64,000 nt of DNA. Source: Apteryx mantelli. Its lineage: Eukaryota; Chordata; Aves; Apterygiformes; Apterygidae. A model generated the notes under the pieces. That model ran no database searches. It saw only the letters and a list, made by a program, of their open reading frames with translations, and was not told the origin of the DNA. Positions 61,788 to 64,000 of this stretch are shown here, piece by piece; position 1 is the stretch's first letter; every line of letters begins with the position of its first letter. A program made the translations under genes and the position numbers. The stretch is taken from contig NC_090014.1 in assembly GCF_036417845.1 (NCBI RefSeq), positions 624,253 through 688,252 on the forward strand, written 5' to 3'.

Positions 61788-64000
61788 TTATCGCAGCAGG
61801 ATGCTCCAGTCGTCGGCCATGAGCACTCCCGGCTTGCGCAGCGTCAGCACTGACGTCTCGGCATCGTGCTGGAAATCCAGGCGGGTCTCGGGGCCGGCTG
61901 CGGCGGGGGGAGACCAGGATTGAGGGGGGAGAAGAAGAGGGGGAAGGGGGAGAGAAGAGAGAGAAAAATCAGGGATGGGGGGGAGAAGAGAGAGAAAAAT
62001 CAGGGATGGGGGGGGAGAAGAGAGAGAAAAATCAGGGATGGGGGGGAGAACGAAGAGGAAGCAGCGAGGGGGGAAACGGGGCCGTGGGGAGACGGGAGGG
62101 ACATGGGGACGGGGAGGACACGTGGCGGCCACTCACCCGCGGGCTGCAGGACGACGGCGGCCGGCTTCCCCGCGCCGAGGATCACCACGCGCTCGAGCCA
62201 GGCCGGCGTGTCGAAGGCGCCACTGGGGTCCGCGGCCCTGCGCGGGGAGGGGACAGGAAGCGCGTTGGAGCCGTGCCACACCGCGCGGGGCGGATGGACA
62301 GGCGGCCGGAAGGACGGACAGGCGGCCGGAGCGGGTACCTGGCCGTGAGCGCGCCGCTGGCGAAGGTGAAGCGCCGGTGCAGGAAGCGGTTGTGGGTCTG
62401 GAAGTCGAACGTGCGCCCGTCGTCCAGGAAGAGGTCGCCCTCGGCCGTGCCCTGCGCCGGGGTGGGGGGGTGAGCGTGGGGTGGGGAGGGCCGCCGTGGG
62501 GCCGCCGCGCTCGCCATGGGGCTGCTGCCGTGGGGCCGCGCTCACCTGGGGGCTCAGGGCCACGTAGAGGGTGAAGGGGTCCCCGCGCATGCACTCAGCC
62601 GAGCGCCGCGCTCGCTCCTGCCGCGGCACCACCGTGCCGCCGCGCTGGTACACTGGCACCTGGAGGGGGGGCAGCATGGGGCAGAGTCGGAGGCCACCCC
62701 GCGCCCCCCCGGCCCCCCCCGCGCCCCCACCGCGGCCCCCCCCGGCCCTCACGCTGCTCATGGTCACCGGCACGTAGAGCGTCTGGGGCGCGTGGTGCTT
62801 CTGGCGGGAGGCGACGTCGTACCAGACCTGCGGGAGAGGGCGGTGAGGCCGGCGCTGGCCCCGCGGCCCCCCCGGGACCCCCCCCCCGCGGCCCCTCTCA
62901 CCTCTCCCTCGCCGGGCAGGTAGACCTGCACGCCGCGGGCGCCCTGCTCCGTCACCGGGTGCACCAGCAGGGCCCTGTCTGGGGAAGGGCGGCACAGGGT
63001 GAGCGGCGGCGGTGGCGGCAGCAGCGGGGGGGGGGCCCTGCTGCGCCCCCGGCCCGGCCCCCGCTCACCGATCATGTACTGGTCATCGATGGCGAAGGTG
63101 GCGACGTCGTCGGGGAACTCCATCCACAGCGGCCTGGAGGAGACAGGGCGCTGAGCGGCGGTCCCGGGGCGCCGGGGACCGACCTCGGGGCCTGGGGACC
63201 CACCCGAGGACCCAAGGAACCATCCCGGGGGGCCAAAGACCTGCTCCGGGGCGCTGGGGACCGACCTTGGGGCCCGGGGACTCATCCTGCGGTGCCGAGC
63301 ACGAACCCTGGGGCCCTGGGGACCTGTCCTGGGGTGCCAAGGACCCAAGGAACCATCCCAGGGCACCAAGGACCCGTCCTGGGGTGCCGGGCGCCGACCC
63401 TGGGGCCCCGAGGACCCGTCCCAGGGCCCCCACACCCCATCCCGGGGCCCCCGCGCCCCGCGCCGGCCCCGCTCACCTCATGACGGGCTGCCCGTGGCGG
63501 TGGCTGCGGTAGAAGGCCGTGTACCAGAAGGGCAGCAGGGCGTAGCGCTGGCGGACGGCGGCGCGGATCAGCGCCGTGTTCTCCTCGCCGAAGAGCCAGG
63601 GCTCGCGGCGCACGGTGTCGAGGTGCGCGTGGGCCCGGAAGAAGGGCTGGTAGGCGCCCGCCTGGTACCAGCGCACCAGCAGCTCCGCGTCCGGGTTCTT
63701 GAAGAAGCCGCCCACGTCCGCTGCGGCGAGGGGGAGCCGGGGCTCAGGGCGGCCGCCGTCGCGGGGGCACCGCTGCCGCCGCGGACGCCCCCCGGCGCTG
63801 CTCACCTCCGCAGAAGGAGAGTCCGGCCAGCCCCATGCTGAGGCACATGGCGATGGAGATCTTGAGGTGCTCCCACTCGGCTGCGTTGTCGCCCGTCCAC
63901 ACGGCGCCTGCGCGGGGCGGAGGGAGGAGGCCGTGAGCCGGGTGCGGGGGGAGGCAGCGGCAGCACCGTCCTGCCGTGCTCACCGTAGCGCTGGGAGCCG
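61788..64000 (-). CDS. GANAB: GANAB, glucosidase II alpha subunit (3' part, cut by window end)
   Basis: ER GH31 alpha-glucosidase that trims the inner glucoses of N-glycans in calnexin-cycle quality control. Exons in the window read [20 protein letters not shown] (the WTGDN Asp is the family's acid/base), [150 protein letters not shown], and the C-terminus [23 protein letters not shown] with stop at 61788-61790. The nucleophile-bearing exon lies beyond the window. The 3' UTR runs to about 61000. GANAB is preferred over GANC because of B3GAT3 synteny and the C-terminus. Confidence 0.96.
61925..62050. repeat. GAGAGAAAAATCAGGGATGGGGG repeat in the last GANAB intron
   Basis: Three copies of a 30-32-bp purine-rich unit, GGGGGAGAAGAGAGAGAAAA then ATCAGGGATG. 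Confidence 0.9.
63170..63450. repeat. GGGGCCCTGGGGACCCGTCC repeat in a GANAB intron
   Basis: Units of about 25-50 bp with GGGG(C/T)GCC(A/G)AGGACCC and CATCCCGGGG. Confidence 0.85.

Overview
The window is vertebrate nuclear DNA, most likely from a bird microchromosome (inference). It is very GC-rich, with short introns, long C/G homopolymers and many intronic minisatellites. Its gene content matches human 11q12.3 (NXF1-STX5-WDR74-SNHG1, TAF6L-TMEM179B, TUT1-MTA2-EML3-B3GAT3-GANAB). Genes were identified by reading spliced exons against remembered family sequences; no database search was run.

Layout, left to right. 0.15-5.7 kb: NXF1 (-), with a CTE-type RNA motif in its longest intron. 6.3-8.1 kb: STX5 (-). 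8.9-12.0 kb: WDR74 (-). 12.4-15.6 kb: an SNHG1-type snoRNA host gene (-) with seven recognisable box C/D snoRNAs (SNORD25, 26, 27, 22, 30, 29, 31). 16.7-29.9 kb: four U2 snRNA genes (+). U2 copies 2, 3 and 4 bracket two nearly identical 5,765-bp tandem units, each holding TMEM179B (-) and TAF6L (-). A solo retroviral LTR lies between U2 copies 1 and 2. 30.2-34.3 kb: TUT1 (-). 34.7-41.5 kb: MTA2 (-). 42.1-51.9 kb: EML3 (-). 53.7-57.0 kb: a compact ELM2-SANT-C2H2 gene (+), sitting where mammals have ROM1. 57.6-59.9 kb: B3GAT3 (-). 61.8-64.0 kb: the 3' part of GANAB (-), cut by the window end.

Functions group into RNA biology (NXF1 export, U2 splicing RNA, snoRNA host, WDR74 ribosome assembly, TUT1 U6 uridylation, TAF6L transcription), secretory pathway (STX5, B3GAT3, GANAB), chromatin (MTA2, the ELM2-SANT protein) and microtubules (EML3). 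They are neighbours, not an operon.

The most notable observations are these. (1) In three unrelated genes (MTA2, the ELM2-SANT gene, B3GAT3) a minisatellite unit includes the 3' end of an exon plus its splice donor, giving tandem arrays of candidate 5' splice sites. (2) The TMEM179B-TAF6L duplication has a hybrid middle U2 gene, as expected from unequal crossing-over between U2 copies; one TAF6L copy is frameshifted. (3) Both joins that differ from the human gene order carry U2 genes. (4) The ELM2-SANT-C2H2 gene may be an uncharacterised relative of TRERF1/ZNF541/MIDEAS. (5) The NXF1 intron carries a near-exact CTE loop. An assembly error behind the tandem duplication cannot be excluded from sequence alone.
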